Source of the DNA: Fasciolopsis buskii | Taxonomy: Eukaryota > Platyhelminthes > Trematoda > Plagiorchiida > Fasciolidae | Length of the DNA stretch: 64,000 nt | Reading direction: 5' to 3' | Assembly (NCBI GenBank): GCA_008360955.1 | Contig: LUCM01004235.1 | Span: 1 to 64,000, forward strand | In this document: one piece after another, positions 1 to 10,800 of the stretch | Layout: every line of letters starts with the position of its first letter | How positions within the stretch are numbered: the first letter of the stretch is position 1 | Notes under the pieces: model-generated | Told to the model about the DNA's origin: nothing | The model's database searches: none | What the model saw: the letters and a program-made list of their open reading frames with translations, nothing else | Translations under genes and position numbers: made by a program

Positions 1-205
1 TTTCAATACCTCAGGAGCTTGATCAAACCTGGCAGAGGTGTTGGGGAGGAGGTCTCATCACAAATTGCGGAAGTCAGAGCAGCTTTCCCGAACCTATGAT
101 ACTTGTGGCCACGCCATAACATCCAGCTTCCCTCAAGGGAAGGGTGTACAAGGCCACAAAACTGTTGTCTTCTATTCTACGGTTGCGAGACTTGGCCTAT
201 CCACG
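1..205 (+). mobile_element. RTE-type LINE fragment, reverse transcriptase C-terminal part (left arm copy)
   Basis: Reading from the first base, this strand encodes the segment that follows the RT thumb in flatworm RTE elements: a FQYLRSLIKPG-like stretch, EEVSSQIAEVRAAF, then, after a stop and frame change, the GCETWP motif near 190. RTE proteins copy element RNA into genomic DNA at a nick. Similarity stops abruptly at 205, and the following bases (206-316) stay open but no longer resemble the element. The fragment starts at the window edge, so more of it may lie outside. It is one arm of an inverted repeat with 1,033-1,237 and differs from it at a single base that I could see. It has an in-frame stop and cannot be functional. 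Confidence 0.75.
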
Positions 206-1237
206 TGTAATGGAAGGGGAATGCCCCATAGCTGCCAGAACCCATGGCACGGGGTAAGGGCAACCGGAAAAAATGACCGTGAAACTTGGAGTGACATTGA
301 ATCATGTAAGGACTGAATAGGTCAGGAGTAGCGACAAGAAGATAAACAAGAAATTACCATCTACCGCCAAAATGACCGGTGGATCTTGAATTTAAATCTG
401 CAACATTTCCCAACGGGCAAATGCCTATTCTGTTAGACAATTGGTGTTCCATACTCGAACAGTTGATGCGAGTAGTACCGCATCTGTAACCAGCTTGAAA
501 ACAAACAACAAGCAACAACATGTCTGTGAAACTTCGAAGATAGGGAAAAAGAAGGGGAAAAGCGGTAATAAGCCATACCAAATCAACTACTTTTTGTGTT
601 TTCACAAGGACAAGGGACAAGTTCTACCGACAGGCCACACACCATTCTCGCAGCTGACTTCGGTTCTGAGCAATATTTCTCATGCCCCTCCAACCAACAG
701 CAGTTTCCATCTTTTAGGCCCCAAATAGGAGGGCGAGAAGCACCAACCGAGGCCAACGTCGAGGTTACCTTCTTCATGCCTGTGCGCCAAGTCACGGTCT
801 GATCGCTACGTCTCTTCTTCCAGCCTTGTCCAACATGTGCAAAAAGAGCACAAAAAAGTAGACGATGGGCAAGCATACGTAATGTGTGTCCAAGCTATCG
901 AAAGCAACGTAGAGCGAATATCACGCAGGGGACGCGACGCAACGGTACACCTCTGGCCATTGGTCACCTGATGTTTCCACCAGACTCGGAGCGACCGGTG
1001 GTTGAAAACAGAAAGTCGCTGGGCATCCTCAGCGTGGATAGGTCAAGTCTCGCAACCGTAGAATAGAAGACAACAGTTTTGTGGCCTTGTACACCCTTCC
1101 CTTGAGGGAAGCTGGATGTTATGGCGTGGCCACAAGTATCATAGGTTCGGGAAAGCTGCTCTGACTTCCGCAATTTGTGATGAGACCTCCTCCCCAACAC
1201 CTCTGCCAGGTTTGATCAAGCTCCTGAGGTATTGAAA
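1..1237. repeat. Inverted repeat, 205-bp arms around an 827-bp spacer
   Basis: Bases 1-205 are the reverse complement of 1,033-1,237. I saw one mismatch, in the GACTTGG/GACTTGA stretch near the inner end. Both arms are the same part of an RTE element, so two copies face each other. The spacer holds the 3' remainder of the minus-strand copy (583-1,032) plus unassigned sequence. The left arm begins at base 1, so the repeat may be longer than seen. Confidence 0.9.
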
Positions 1238-1615
1238 CCAGTGACTACCTCTAACTGATCACCACGAAGGGTGAGTGCAGGCAGAGGCGGCCGCCAGTCT
1301 CGAAGAAGTACTTTGTATTTTGAAGGTGCAAAGCACATACCGTACTTAAAGACGGTCGCCAAGTGGTCTAGCGCGTATTGAATTGTCTGTGCATTGTCAG
1401 TTATTGGCGGAAACCCTGTTCCCAGGGAAGAGGTCAAATCCAGCGTCTAAAAGACCAGATAAAATATTCTGCAGAACATCTTCTATGACAAAATCGAGGC
1501 CTTGTCGTACTTCACAGGCGAGGACGAAGTGTGGCGAAAACTGGGCATAAACCCTAACTTGACCTGAGGTTCTGACGGTACTCCATTCTTCAACATCCTT
1601 GTGTTTCTGCTATGT
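583..1615 (-). mobile_element. RTE-type LINE remnant, reverse transcriptase palm to C-terminus
   Basis: Read on the minus strand from about 1,615 downward, the frames give RTE reverse transcriptase blocks in the correct order. First comes VRQG near 1,499-1,510, followed by FVIEDVLQN. Next is a DNAQTIQYALDHLAT segment with FAPSK and LRGDQLEVV (1,216-1,437), then the GCETWP region in the repeat arm, then LSVFNHRSLR. The C-terminal tail, with HRLLFCALFAHVGQGWKK, ends at a stop at 583. The block that should carry the catalytic YADD is missing: the frame jumps from PGNRV straight to TDNAQ near 1,400-1,410. Stops and frame changes interrupt the rest, so this is a dead copy. The assignment rests on recalled trematode and cestode RTE proteins. 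I am sure of the family and less sure of the exact ends. Confidence 0.82.
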
Positions 1616-2672
1616 ACTTGAAAAACGGACTACTTTGCTCATGTTGCTGAGTAGATTGTCAACTAAGTTATAGGTTAATGTCTACTTATCAAACGGTTCC
1701 GGTCGCCGAAACGCTTTGCGCTTGGCTCTACTGTTTTACAACAGCCTGTCTTCTATTTTTTCGACTTCACTGTCTTGGGTTCCACTCGACAAATCTGGTC
1801 CTGTGGTTTGTGAATGTAGTAGAAGAAAAACGGATATCGTCCTGAGGGTCTTCAGCTGCAACTTTGTTTTTTTTTGCGGGGGATGGACTGGATTTTGAAA
1901 TGAACCTGAAAATGCGAATATTCAATGGTCGATTCAGTCAGTTTGCCTATTTTATTATTCTTTGTTTTACAAAATCGCCACTAGAGTTATGTTAGGTACA
2001 TATTTTTATGCATTCGGTTCTATATGTTCTCGTGGTTGCGGTATTTTCACACCTGTTATCAATTGACTGCACTTTGGGTCATGGATACATCTACAAGTGG
2101 TTGTGCATCGTTGTAGAACCCGTGTCAGCAGCTGAGGATATTAGTTTTGATAAATCTTCCTAGACGGTCTGCGAAAACAGATGTTTCTCCGGGTCCCACG
2201 CCGCGGGCACAGTACGTGAACAATTTCCCAGTAACGCGGAGACTGATAACGACGATATTCCTTTTAGATCAACCGAGAACGTTTCGGCAATGCTTCGATC
2301 GACCTCAATCTGAATATTGAAAAGTACACGAAAAATACTGAGCAGATACTCAGATATCTGCGACTGAGACAAGCGAATATAGTTACGAGCAAATTTGTTT
2401 TTGATGTGTCAAAGCTGGTTACAATTAGCATGGTTTCATGATTCTGAAAATGAAAATGGAAATTTGACAAAACCGACAATGTCGATGATGGTTACAAATA
2501 GTAAATGAAATACATATCCACGTCGATGTTTTTCACACCCATCTATTGTTATCTTAGTCCAATCATCATTCACTTAATCTGTGTCTATTTCATTATTTCA
2601 AGCTATCTTTTTCATTATTCTACGCTCATAATTGATGGTGAACCCTAAGTTCACAATTGATTAACTTACGTT
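1616..2672. other. No recognisable gene (1.06 kb)
   Basis: AT-rich sequence without a recognisable family. A minus-strand frame at 2,160-2,372 is preceded by a pyrimidine-rich acceptor (CTTGTCTCAG), but no convincing donor follows. It could be an exon fragment or chance. Confidence 0.4.
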
Positions 2673-3188
2673 GTGGAAATTCTCTGCGGAATGCTTGTTC
2701 ACTCGAGCAATCACATCGTAGTCGATTTAATTTATTCTTTTAGGTCATTGTTCCAGCCACAGCCACTGCTTCTCTATTCCGAGTTACCAAAGTTTATTCC
2801 CCCAAAACAATATCACTTCGATGAGGGCTGCCACTCTGGCTCGCTATCGTCGGATTTTGTTGTGTCGAGGAGTATCTATCGAAATAGTCGTCGACGTCAA
2901 GGGTTTTTCCTAGCCGCAGATTTATTCTCTCTAATCCATGATTCGATGTATGTATATGCACTTGTCCTCCTCATCCTGTGCCTTGTCTATAGACGGTTGT
3001 GTTTGAGCTATCGGAATCCGGTCACTAATTTTTATTTCCTTCTCTGCGGTTCGTGCCGTCATTTGGCCCACAAAGTACGCCGTCGTTGGCTTCGGTTGTG
3101 TGGCCGTATCGGGATCCAGCATCCGAATTCTGCCACTCATCATTTATTAACTGAGCTCGGAATGTATCGAACTACTGATGCGTCTTGA
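2673..3188 (+). CDS. Unassigned open frame, 171 codons
   Basis: An uninterrupted 171-codon frame beginning at a non-ATG start (TTG). Its second half has a hydrophobic run (YALVLLILCLVYRRLCL) that could span a membrane, followed by an Arg-rich stretch. The complementary strand is also open for 70 codons (2,931-3,143), so openness alone is weak evidence here. No splice sites or upstream ATG support a gene model, and I do not recognise the protein. It could be part of an exon or a transposon remnant. Confidence 0.15.
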   Translation: MEILCGMLVHSSNHIVVDLIYSFRSLFQPQPLLLYSELPKFIPPKQYHFDEGCHSGSLSSDFVVSRSIYRNSRRRQGFFLAADLFSLIHDSMYVYALVLLILCLVYRRLCLSYRNPVTNFYFLLCGSCRHLAHKVRRRWLRLCGRIGIQHPNSATHHLLTELGMYRTTDAS

Positions 3189-3828
3189 TCTCGCTTTTTT
3201 TTTTACCCTTTGTAATTCCGTATAATCCAAACAACCCATTTTCTGCTTTGCGCGCTGTATTTTTTCACTTGTTCTCTACACAACTCCTCTCACACGTGTA
3301 TCTAATTTATAATTGTATAATCTTGAGTAGCTTTTATTTCCCTCGTTTCTCATTTCAGCTAAAATGAAACCTTATATGACTACATTTGGTAAAATGCTTG
3401 CTTACCACGTTTTTTGTATGCTTAAGTAAATGATACACGTGATACTTTTCCACAGCAAAATTTGTCTTGTCTATTGTTAGCGGCCGTCATTGGTTCTTTT
3501 CATGAACGTGAGCGTTCGCACAGTTAGAATAAATCGAGAATTTCTGGTATTAGCTTTAAAACTATCTACTTAGGCTACTGAGCTTTGATTGTTAGTCATT
3601 TTTTGGATCTGTTTGTCCTCGAGTTTAGCCGAGTTGCCTACGCGCGTTTCAATTTATTGGTCTGTAAAATTTTGCGAGTGGCAGTAGGTTCGTTGAAAAT
3701 ATGCGGTTTGAAATTGCAGCTGGGTCCAGGACGGACAAGGGTGTCTTATGTAAGTTCGCTTTTTCCCGCATAGTTACGTATATATGGAGTGAACAAGAAA
3801 AGCTTGATGGGACTACTGTTAATTTTAT

Positions 3829-4186
3829 TTGAATGATAGAAAAGAGCTCGTGCTAAAGTGTCACGAAGCCTCCAAATGCCTCAGTATAGTCGTGGGTCGG
3901 TGTCTCAGCCTCCATTTTGGAGTGGAGCAGCAAATGTTTTGGACACTTACCCTATTTCGACTCCAAGTGGATGCAAAAGATCATTCAGTGCAGGCAGATT
4001 GGAGCCCCCCGTCTCGGGAATCCAGAGTCGCCTAAGGATTCAAAAAAGAGAAGAAAAGAAAACGGAAATACAACAAGGCAGTGGGATTGCTGGATTTCAA
4101 TAGACTTAACTTTCGACTTATTCAAATGTAGAAATGAAATCACAGCGCGCGAAAGGACGACAACCATGATACACGGCCACACGTAG
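3829..4186 (+). other. Segment open in three forward frames at once
   Basis: Three overlapping plus-strand frames (3,829-4,035, 3,858-4,103 and 3,917-4,186) are open here, with a minus frame at 3,985-4,221. The middle frame is the most protein-like: Ser/Pro/Gly rich, followed by a basic KREEKKTE stretch, with a stop at 4,101-4,103. It resembles the low-complexity N-terminal parts of retroelement proteins only in composition. No family is recognised. Confidence 0.2.
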
Positions 4187-4383
4187 TCCCCAAGCCAAAG
4201 TACGTCAGAGGGTTCAGGCATTCTCTACATGAGAGCAACAATTTGAGAAACAGTCTGGGAAAGGTCTCAACACAATCCGTTGACCCGTGCTTGTCCGTTG
4301 ATCATTAAAGGCTTATTTCCGATAAAGCGAGTTAAATTATTCCATTTTTTCACGGCCATATCATCGAATTTTTGGGCACTCAC

Positions 4384-4558
4384 CGAACAGATATATCCCG
4401 ACCACAGATAAACTTAGATTAAAAGTTCTCCCAAGGATACTCCCGAAAGGATGCAGGCAAAAATTGTGAAAACACCTCGGCTGTTTCCTGCTCAACGTGC
4501 AAATCGACGGTTTCTCTCTCGGAAATGCGTTCTTAATCTCATGAAGAAATTCCGACAA
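4384..4558 (-). CDS. Candidate exon with strong 5' splice site
   Basis: The minus-strand frame from 4,558 runs about 58 codons to a near-consensus donor, TTCG|GTGAGTG, at 4,384/4,383. The residues before the donor are mixed and include Cys-rich FCLHPFG and a hydrophobic SLSVVGIYLF. No ATG or clear acceptor was found upstream. Unassigned. Confidence 0.18.
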
Positions 4559-4729
4559 AGCAAAAGAATGTCAAATCAAGACGACGAGATGAGATGACAT
4601 TAGCGTTGAGTGATGTTGCCTCCAAGAACGTCCTCTTACAAGCACCTTGCTGTGTTGATGAGAGCAAGAAGCAATTCGCCAGTGATTTTTAAATATTGAT
4701 GAAAGAGAATGTCCGACATCCTCAACTCG

Positions 4730-5074
4730 ATTGACTGATCATTGGTAATCAGTCTAGGGGAGTTGGTCAAACTCGGATTCCCAACCAACTACAGGCGGCG
4801 AACGACGACTGTGTGCTCACCGGCATCCGCGGTAAACGCGTGTACTGGACACCGGGGCTGTCTAGCCCCATCCGAATGACGTATGAACTGGCTAGTCGGC
4901 CGCTGGTACTCAGTGTATCGCGTGACTCTCAGCTCATCTCAATGCCTCGAGGTAAGGTCCCCTGATTCAACCCTCTACTTCGGTTTGGGCAACCGGTAGT
5001 GTCAAGCCCACAGAATACTATTGGTTCCGATGGATGGCCGGTGATGTAGAGATGGGGAATAGAAGAACTACCAC
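4730..5074. repeat. GC-richer island, possible dispersed repeat
   Basis: About 340 bases stand out from the AT-rich surroundings by their CG content, with CGGCGAACGACGACTG near 4,796 and several CGG and CCG words. There is no convincing open frame. Such islands in flatworm DNA are often the 5' ends of LINEs or SINEs, but I cannot name a family and saw no second copy in the window. Confidence 0.2.
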
Positions 5075-6855
5075 GTGTTGCGAACTCTATACCTTGCTTC
5101 TTTCCCATTCTCTTTTACGCCTATTGTTTTCGTCATTCGTCGTGATTCCGACAGTACACTACCTGCATTAAGAATTGCGCACTATATGTATAAATATATG
5201 ATTCGAAAACGTGGGTTTGCAAGGAACCGCATAAAGTCCCAACGAGTCAGCAGTGGTGGTACGACAGCAAATCGTCATATGTCAATAGACTGCGTGTTTA
5301 TTGTCAGAGCGTCCGAGCACCTACGTTCTATGGACATTTTAAATTCCAAGTACGGTACTATAAAGGGTATTCCGGAAGTGGCAGTCCAGGCAGGAGGATT
5401 TTTACTCCGATTCTCCACAACCCGTGGGCGAGAGAAACAAATGTGTATCATGAGGAACCGGCGGTTGGACAATCCTTAACGGGATTGAGTGAATGGGGTT
5501 GTCACTGTGCCTCTTTGTACTTTGCGCTGTCGCAATAATCGAACCGGATGGCCAGCTCACACGTAAACCAGTAAGCGAGCCTTTTGGTGCCTATCTGCAT
5601 CGACTGAAAAACTGCCCCATTCAGTGAATATCGACCAGCAGTCATTTTGCTAAAAACAAAATTAGCGTCATTGAGGCCAGAGAGAATTTAGGTCGACCAA
5701 TGGCCTTAGTCAACGTGGCTCCATCATATCGGGTGTTGTAAAGTAACCGAATGGGTTCACGACAAATTGACATGTTCCATTTTATCATGAAGCCTGTGCA
5801 AGGATCATGCTTTTACTGGAACAAATAAACTAATCAGTTTTCACGATAAGTGTGAAGAAAGAACATAAAATAACAACGATGAACAGTGAAACGTGATTCA
5901 CAGGGATTTTACAATAAATCCTGTATGGTCGGATATTTGGTCGTTATTATATGACCACCCTACTGAAAGGGTGATCCTATGCACAATTGCAAACCAGCAA
6001 ACCGAAATGTTTTATGCGTCTTCACAGGGTTAGAAACTCTAAGGGCCCGTGAGTTTCTCCTAAGTACGAATGATTTCTCACCCAGGGAATACCTTCATTT
6101 CTCATAAACCCCGAATGAAATTTCATTCTGTTGGCATCTGTTGAGCATGACGGTCACCCATGTGTGCCTTCATAGCCCATCCATTCGATGCACCCTTGTA
6201 ATACAAGTAATACTTCGTCATCACAACGGATCTCCTATCGGTAATGCTTCAGACAGCGCAGCTGGAAGCGTTTCTCATTTGTCTGCTCAAAACCAAACCA
6301 GTTCAAGATTTTTGGTGGGCTAAGGAGTTTGCCTTGGTTTTTGATATGAACAGCTTGTTAAACGTGAGCGAGAAATGAGCTCGCTACTTTTGACAAGCCC
6401 ACGATTAACTGATTATCCTTGGGCTAAAGATACAATACTCAACTTTGAGATCTTCGCATGTTTAATGTAAGCGCACTGGAAATTATCCCATAAAGAAATC
6501 TGTTCGAGATTTACTACAGGAGATTAATTGAATCTCGAGTGTTAATGCATTGTATTGGTTGGACCTTTGCATACTTAAATGTTCTCAAGTTAGTTAGGAG
6601 GATGCATTCGTCACCTCATCAAAATACAGAATGGGAAGATAAAAGTAACAAGCAATCAAACATTTAAATTTATGTGCGACTGCCGAAAAATTGAGTTTTG
6701 ACAAAGGTCATCTGCGGCGATCGAAACATTGACACTGAAAAGCTATTTTCAGCAAGTTGTGTAAATGAACGATTAAAGTTGACATGAGTTGCAAACTATT
6801 CCCGATTGATGAGAATTCGAACTAGTTAGGGAACAGTCAAATTCCTGCAGATATT
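5075..6855. other. No recognisable gene (1.8 kb)
   Basis: Contains a 134-codon plus-strand frame (5,075-5,479, non-ATG start, basic middle part) that I cannot assign. The rest is AT-rich with short frames only. A minus-strand 3' tail of the element at 6,860-7,870 may extend into the last part. Confidence 0.3.
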
Positions 6856-6859
6856 TCTG

Positions 6860-7870
6860 CGGCAGTGTATCGAGCGGAAGGCAGAACGTGTACTAGCATG
6901 AAAACGGCATTTAGGAAGGTCGTTCTGGGACGGGTCCGAAAGAATTTAATGTGCAGATTTTTCGCACGCGGATAGATGCTTATCAGATTCAGAGTCCTTT
7001 CAGTCGTATATAAGATGCACCACTAATATTTGACAAATCACGACGAGGGGTTCTGAAGTCTTTCTCTAGTGATAGGAGCACAATAGAGGAAAGCGGGAAA
7101 AGCACACTGGTAAGCAAACAAAGGGATGGAGTTTTGCTTGACCTGGAATTGGTGCAATCTTTTTATGTAAAATCGTAGACGTCCAAGATTTTCACGCAAT
7201 TGGAAATGTGAGAGGATCACCTCACGTTTTTACCAACAGTAATTCCTAAGTATTTGATGGAATCTACCCTGGGGAGAGGTTCCGTGTTAATGAAAGAGTG
7301 GTCAGCCAGGTGAGCAGACCAAGACAAAGTAAACAAGCATCGACACATTTTGACAAATTAAGATTTAAGCCAGAGCAAAAAGAAAAATCATGAATGGGAG
7401 ACAAGTTGTTGGAAAAGTGCAGAAAATCTTCGGTTCCAGATACAGACTGACAGAGAGCAAATTCACTAACATATTTGAATAACTGATCAAGAGAACTAGC
7501 ATGTAGTTCACTGATGTATATTAAATCAAATAAGGAGAAAGGGTAGCTGCTTGAAGAACTCCAGAATTAATTACCAGTGGAGTAGATTTTCTTTCTATTA
7601 AGGTGCACCGAGTTCTGTTGGTGAATTAGTCTGATAGCCATGTCAGGAGGCGACTGGGACAGCCGAACTGTTCAAGTTTGCAAAGAAGTAAAGACTCTTG
7701 AACAGAGTCAAATGCAGAGAAAAAATCTAAGAAAATGCAACGGACAGATATTTGGATTTATCCGAGCATTGATGATGTTGGTAAACAGGGACGCCATCAC
7801 ACCTTCAGTGGACTTGTTTAGTTTGTGCACAAACTGAAAGGGATCATCAAGTGCACCAACAGAAGTTAGA
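6860..7870 (-). mobile_element. CR1/L2-like LINE reverse transcriptase remnant
   Basis: On the minus strand, spread over shifting frames, the reverse transcriptase blocks of a CR1/L2/Rex1-group element appear in order. DDPFQFVHKLNKSTEG (finger block, 7,741-7,846) is followed by FDSVQESLLLCKLEQFGCPS (7,660-7,712). Next come the NSGVLQAATLSPYL block, a decayed catalytic region KYVSEFALCQSV where KYADD is expected (7,431-7,482), LNLNLSKC, KYLGITVG (about 7,230-7,256), and a C-terminal RTRPRTTFLNAV (6,898-6,950). The order and spacing match a family recalled from trematodes. The same family recurs at 38,470-39,378 in a better state. Stops and frameshifts, and the lost aspartates, make this copy dead. 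Clade placement within CR1/L2/Rex1 is uncertain. Confidence 0.72.
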
Positions 7871-10800
7871 CAACTCAGAAAGGAGCCTTCTCTTAGTTTA
7901 AGATCTCATGATTTAAGAGCAATGGGACGAAAACATTTGCCTGGAATACTGGAATTACTGGATTTGGTGATGCGCAAAATAGTGTCTGGTTTTGAACAAT
8001 TGGGAGTGAAATGTTTGCACAGGAACTATTAAACACAGAAATACATGCATCCGTGAGTGAAGCTGCATCATACTTCAGGAGAAGTAAATACCTATGCCTG
8101 TGATTATTTTGGTGGACCGAAGGAGTTTAAACGTTTCTTCCTTGGGAAGGCATTTACATTAGTACTTTCCTCCGGGAACCATGAAATCGCAGAATTATTA
8201 GGCGGCAAACACTTTCTGCATCCGAGGCGCAGCTTATTGATTTCCTTTTCCTTCCATACAAAGCCGAATTCTTAAGGAGCTATGTTGCTTTGCCGTATCC
8301 ATGATTACCTGTTCGAAAATTTCTAGTTCCTGAACCGCTTTTTAATCAGCAAACATTTTCACTGTTTTTGTGTAATGATAGTAGGAGCTTGCTGCTTAAT
8401 TTCTGAGGGAATAAAACCCACCAAGTCCTATCCTTGTATGTTGATTTTCGAGACAAACAGAGACTTTGGATTTTTTGACTGCTTCTAATGAATCTCACAT
8501 CACAGAAATAAATTGAAGCTTACCTTTTATTTGCAAAGGAAAATTAATACCATTGTAGGTTTTGGTGATGAATTCTGATATCGCACTCCCTCACGCGAAT
8601 CGCTCTGTTTTTTAAGGACAGTACAATTAACGACTCATCTGCCTTACAGAGGTGGATGGCGTGTCAGCTACGTCGACGAATATACCGACAGCGGAGTGGT
8701 TCAGATTTGAATTCGATGGATCTATATCTCTCACTCTGATGTTAGAATAAGTTTTCCCAAGTTCATTGCGAGTTCTTCAGTTGTACTGGTATATGTCGAG
8801 ATCTAATCACATGCTTGGTGAATACCCTCTACCAAATGGTCCCTGGTGAACAAAGACGTCACGTTTCGGTCATTCATCAGCAGTACCTTGAGTGCTATTC
8901 TCACGAAAAAGATTGACAGACCGTACTGGGAAGCATATCTGCAGACATGTGCTAATATCTCCGTTAGTTTGTGCGTGCTAGAGAATGGGCACACCCAGTC
9001 GCTTTTATCTGAATAAAACGTAAATACGTAGAATGCTAATTCATGTTGCCTACAGATGTTCCAGAATCATCTTGGTTTCAGCCCTTCGGCTTTCCAAAAG
9101 TTTCGGGGAATAGATAATATACTGTTCCATCGATCCGACCCTACTCTTTGATTTCTCGAATTAGGACAGTAATTCAACTTGTTAAAATCATACCGGGACA
9201 ACTAATTTGTCCCCAACGGAAAGGTAATCGCAATCTCTGAAAACAAACATTCTCATTGGATGTTTTACGATTCCCAACTACTTTTGGCCGAAACCAGTTT
9301 ATTCTCATTCTACCAGAATTTGGAACTGTTGCTATTTGAGGTCCTCTTCTTTATTCTTTTTAAGGCAGCAGTGATCAACACCAATGCACATCAAATTGAA
9401 GGTCCGACGTTTCGATTTCCCCACCGACGGTCAAATTCCCTAACTAGGAGCCGTCTATTGACTGCAGTAACCATCCTGAAGACGACACAACTTACAGTTT
9501 CATTATTATCAAGAGATGCAAATGACGGAATTTGAAAAAATTTGAGACAAAGTATAGGACACCTAAAGAAACTTCAGAAAATAAATTTGTTCTCTCTGTT
9601 TTATTTCGTAGTAAATTTTCAATCATTGAAGAAATGCACTTAAAGCAGACTACTGACAAACAATCGACGCACCACAATCAACCAGTCGAACTGATACATA
9701 AATTAAAAAACTTTACGTCACACAAAAGTTTGGAGCTTGGAAATGACCAGTTAGGAGGTGCCGTACTCGTGAAATTTCGCCAATTACTCCATAAAGGTCT
9801 TGAGGCGATGACTTGCTTATGGTATCATTATTGATCCGTAAACGCGTTTCTGTCTCTTCTCACACTTGTTGTTTTGTAAGCTCAGGTTCAAGTACCCCGA
9901 AGAGAATCGGATACCATTGTGTAATAGAATTCCTACGACTGTTGTGCCATCGAAAGCAAATCTTATATAGACTAGGTAACATCTCCGCAGTTCTCTCATT
10001 AAAACCAAATCAGCTTTGTGAGGCTGTGCAAGCAACAACGTTTATTTTGAAGAAACATGCGCGAAACCGGCAAACTGCCAGGTGGGACACTTATAATACA
10101 TTTCACAGCACTAGGTAACAGAAAACAGAACAGAACTTGTTTATTTGACCTTGAGTTGGATAAACGTTTGGAAGAGCCATACGGTTGTTGTAAATGTCTA
10201 AGCAATAAGGTGTAGGATGAGATTTATCAAAATAATTTCGATGCATCGTGATATTAGAACCCTGTCGGTTTAGGTCATCAGTTTAGCTGACACAGTACCC
10301 ACGGTACGAACGCGGTAGTGGCGTTTGTGCGTAGTGAGTGCTGACTTCTGAACGGCCATCCGCGATAATCTGTACCCTGACCTAATGATAGACCTCCAAA
10401 TGGCGTTGGATTTTGGCGAAATGTATACTTCTTTGCCAGGTAATACATGCCAGTTTTCTTGACAGTCATTTCTACAGGTTTAATGAAATACATGAGTTAA
10501 AGGTCACTCTAGGAGGAAACTATTCCAATAAACTGAATGCAAGCAATATTTTCTCTCCTAACCCTAAGGCAAGTTATCTCCATAGCTGAAGACGATTGAA
10601 TGATAACCCCAATTGGGGTTTCAAGTAACATGGCAATTGGCTGTGTAGTGAAATGCAAAGGAAAGGAACATGGAAAATAGACGTTATCCCAGTCTGTATG
10701 ACCATGGAACCAATATTTGCGGATTCTCGTTTGGGACATTAAGGAACACGGTGGCAAATTAGTTAGTATGCGGTGGTTCGCAATTTTCGAAAGAAGAACA

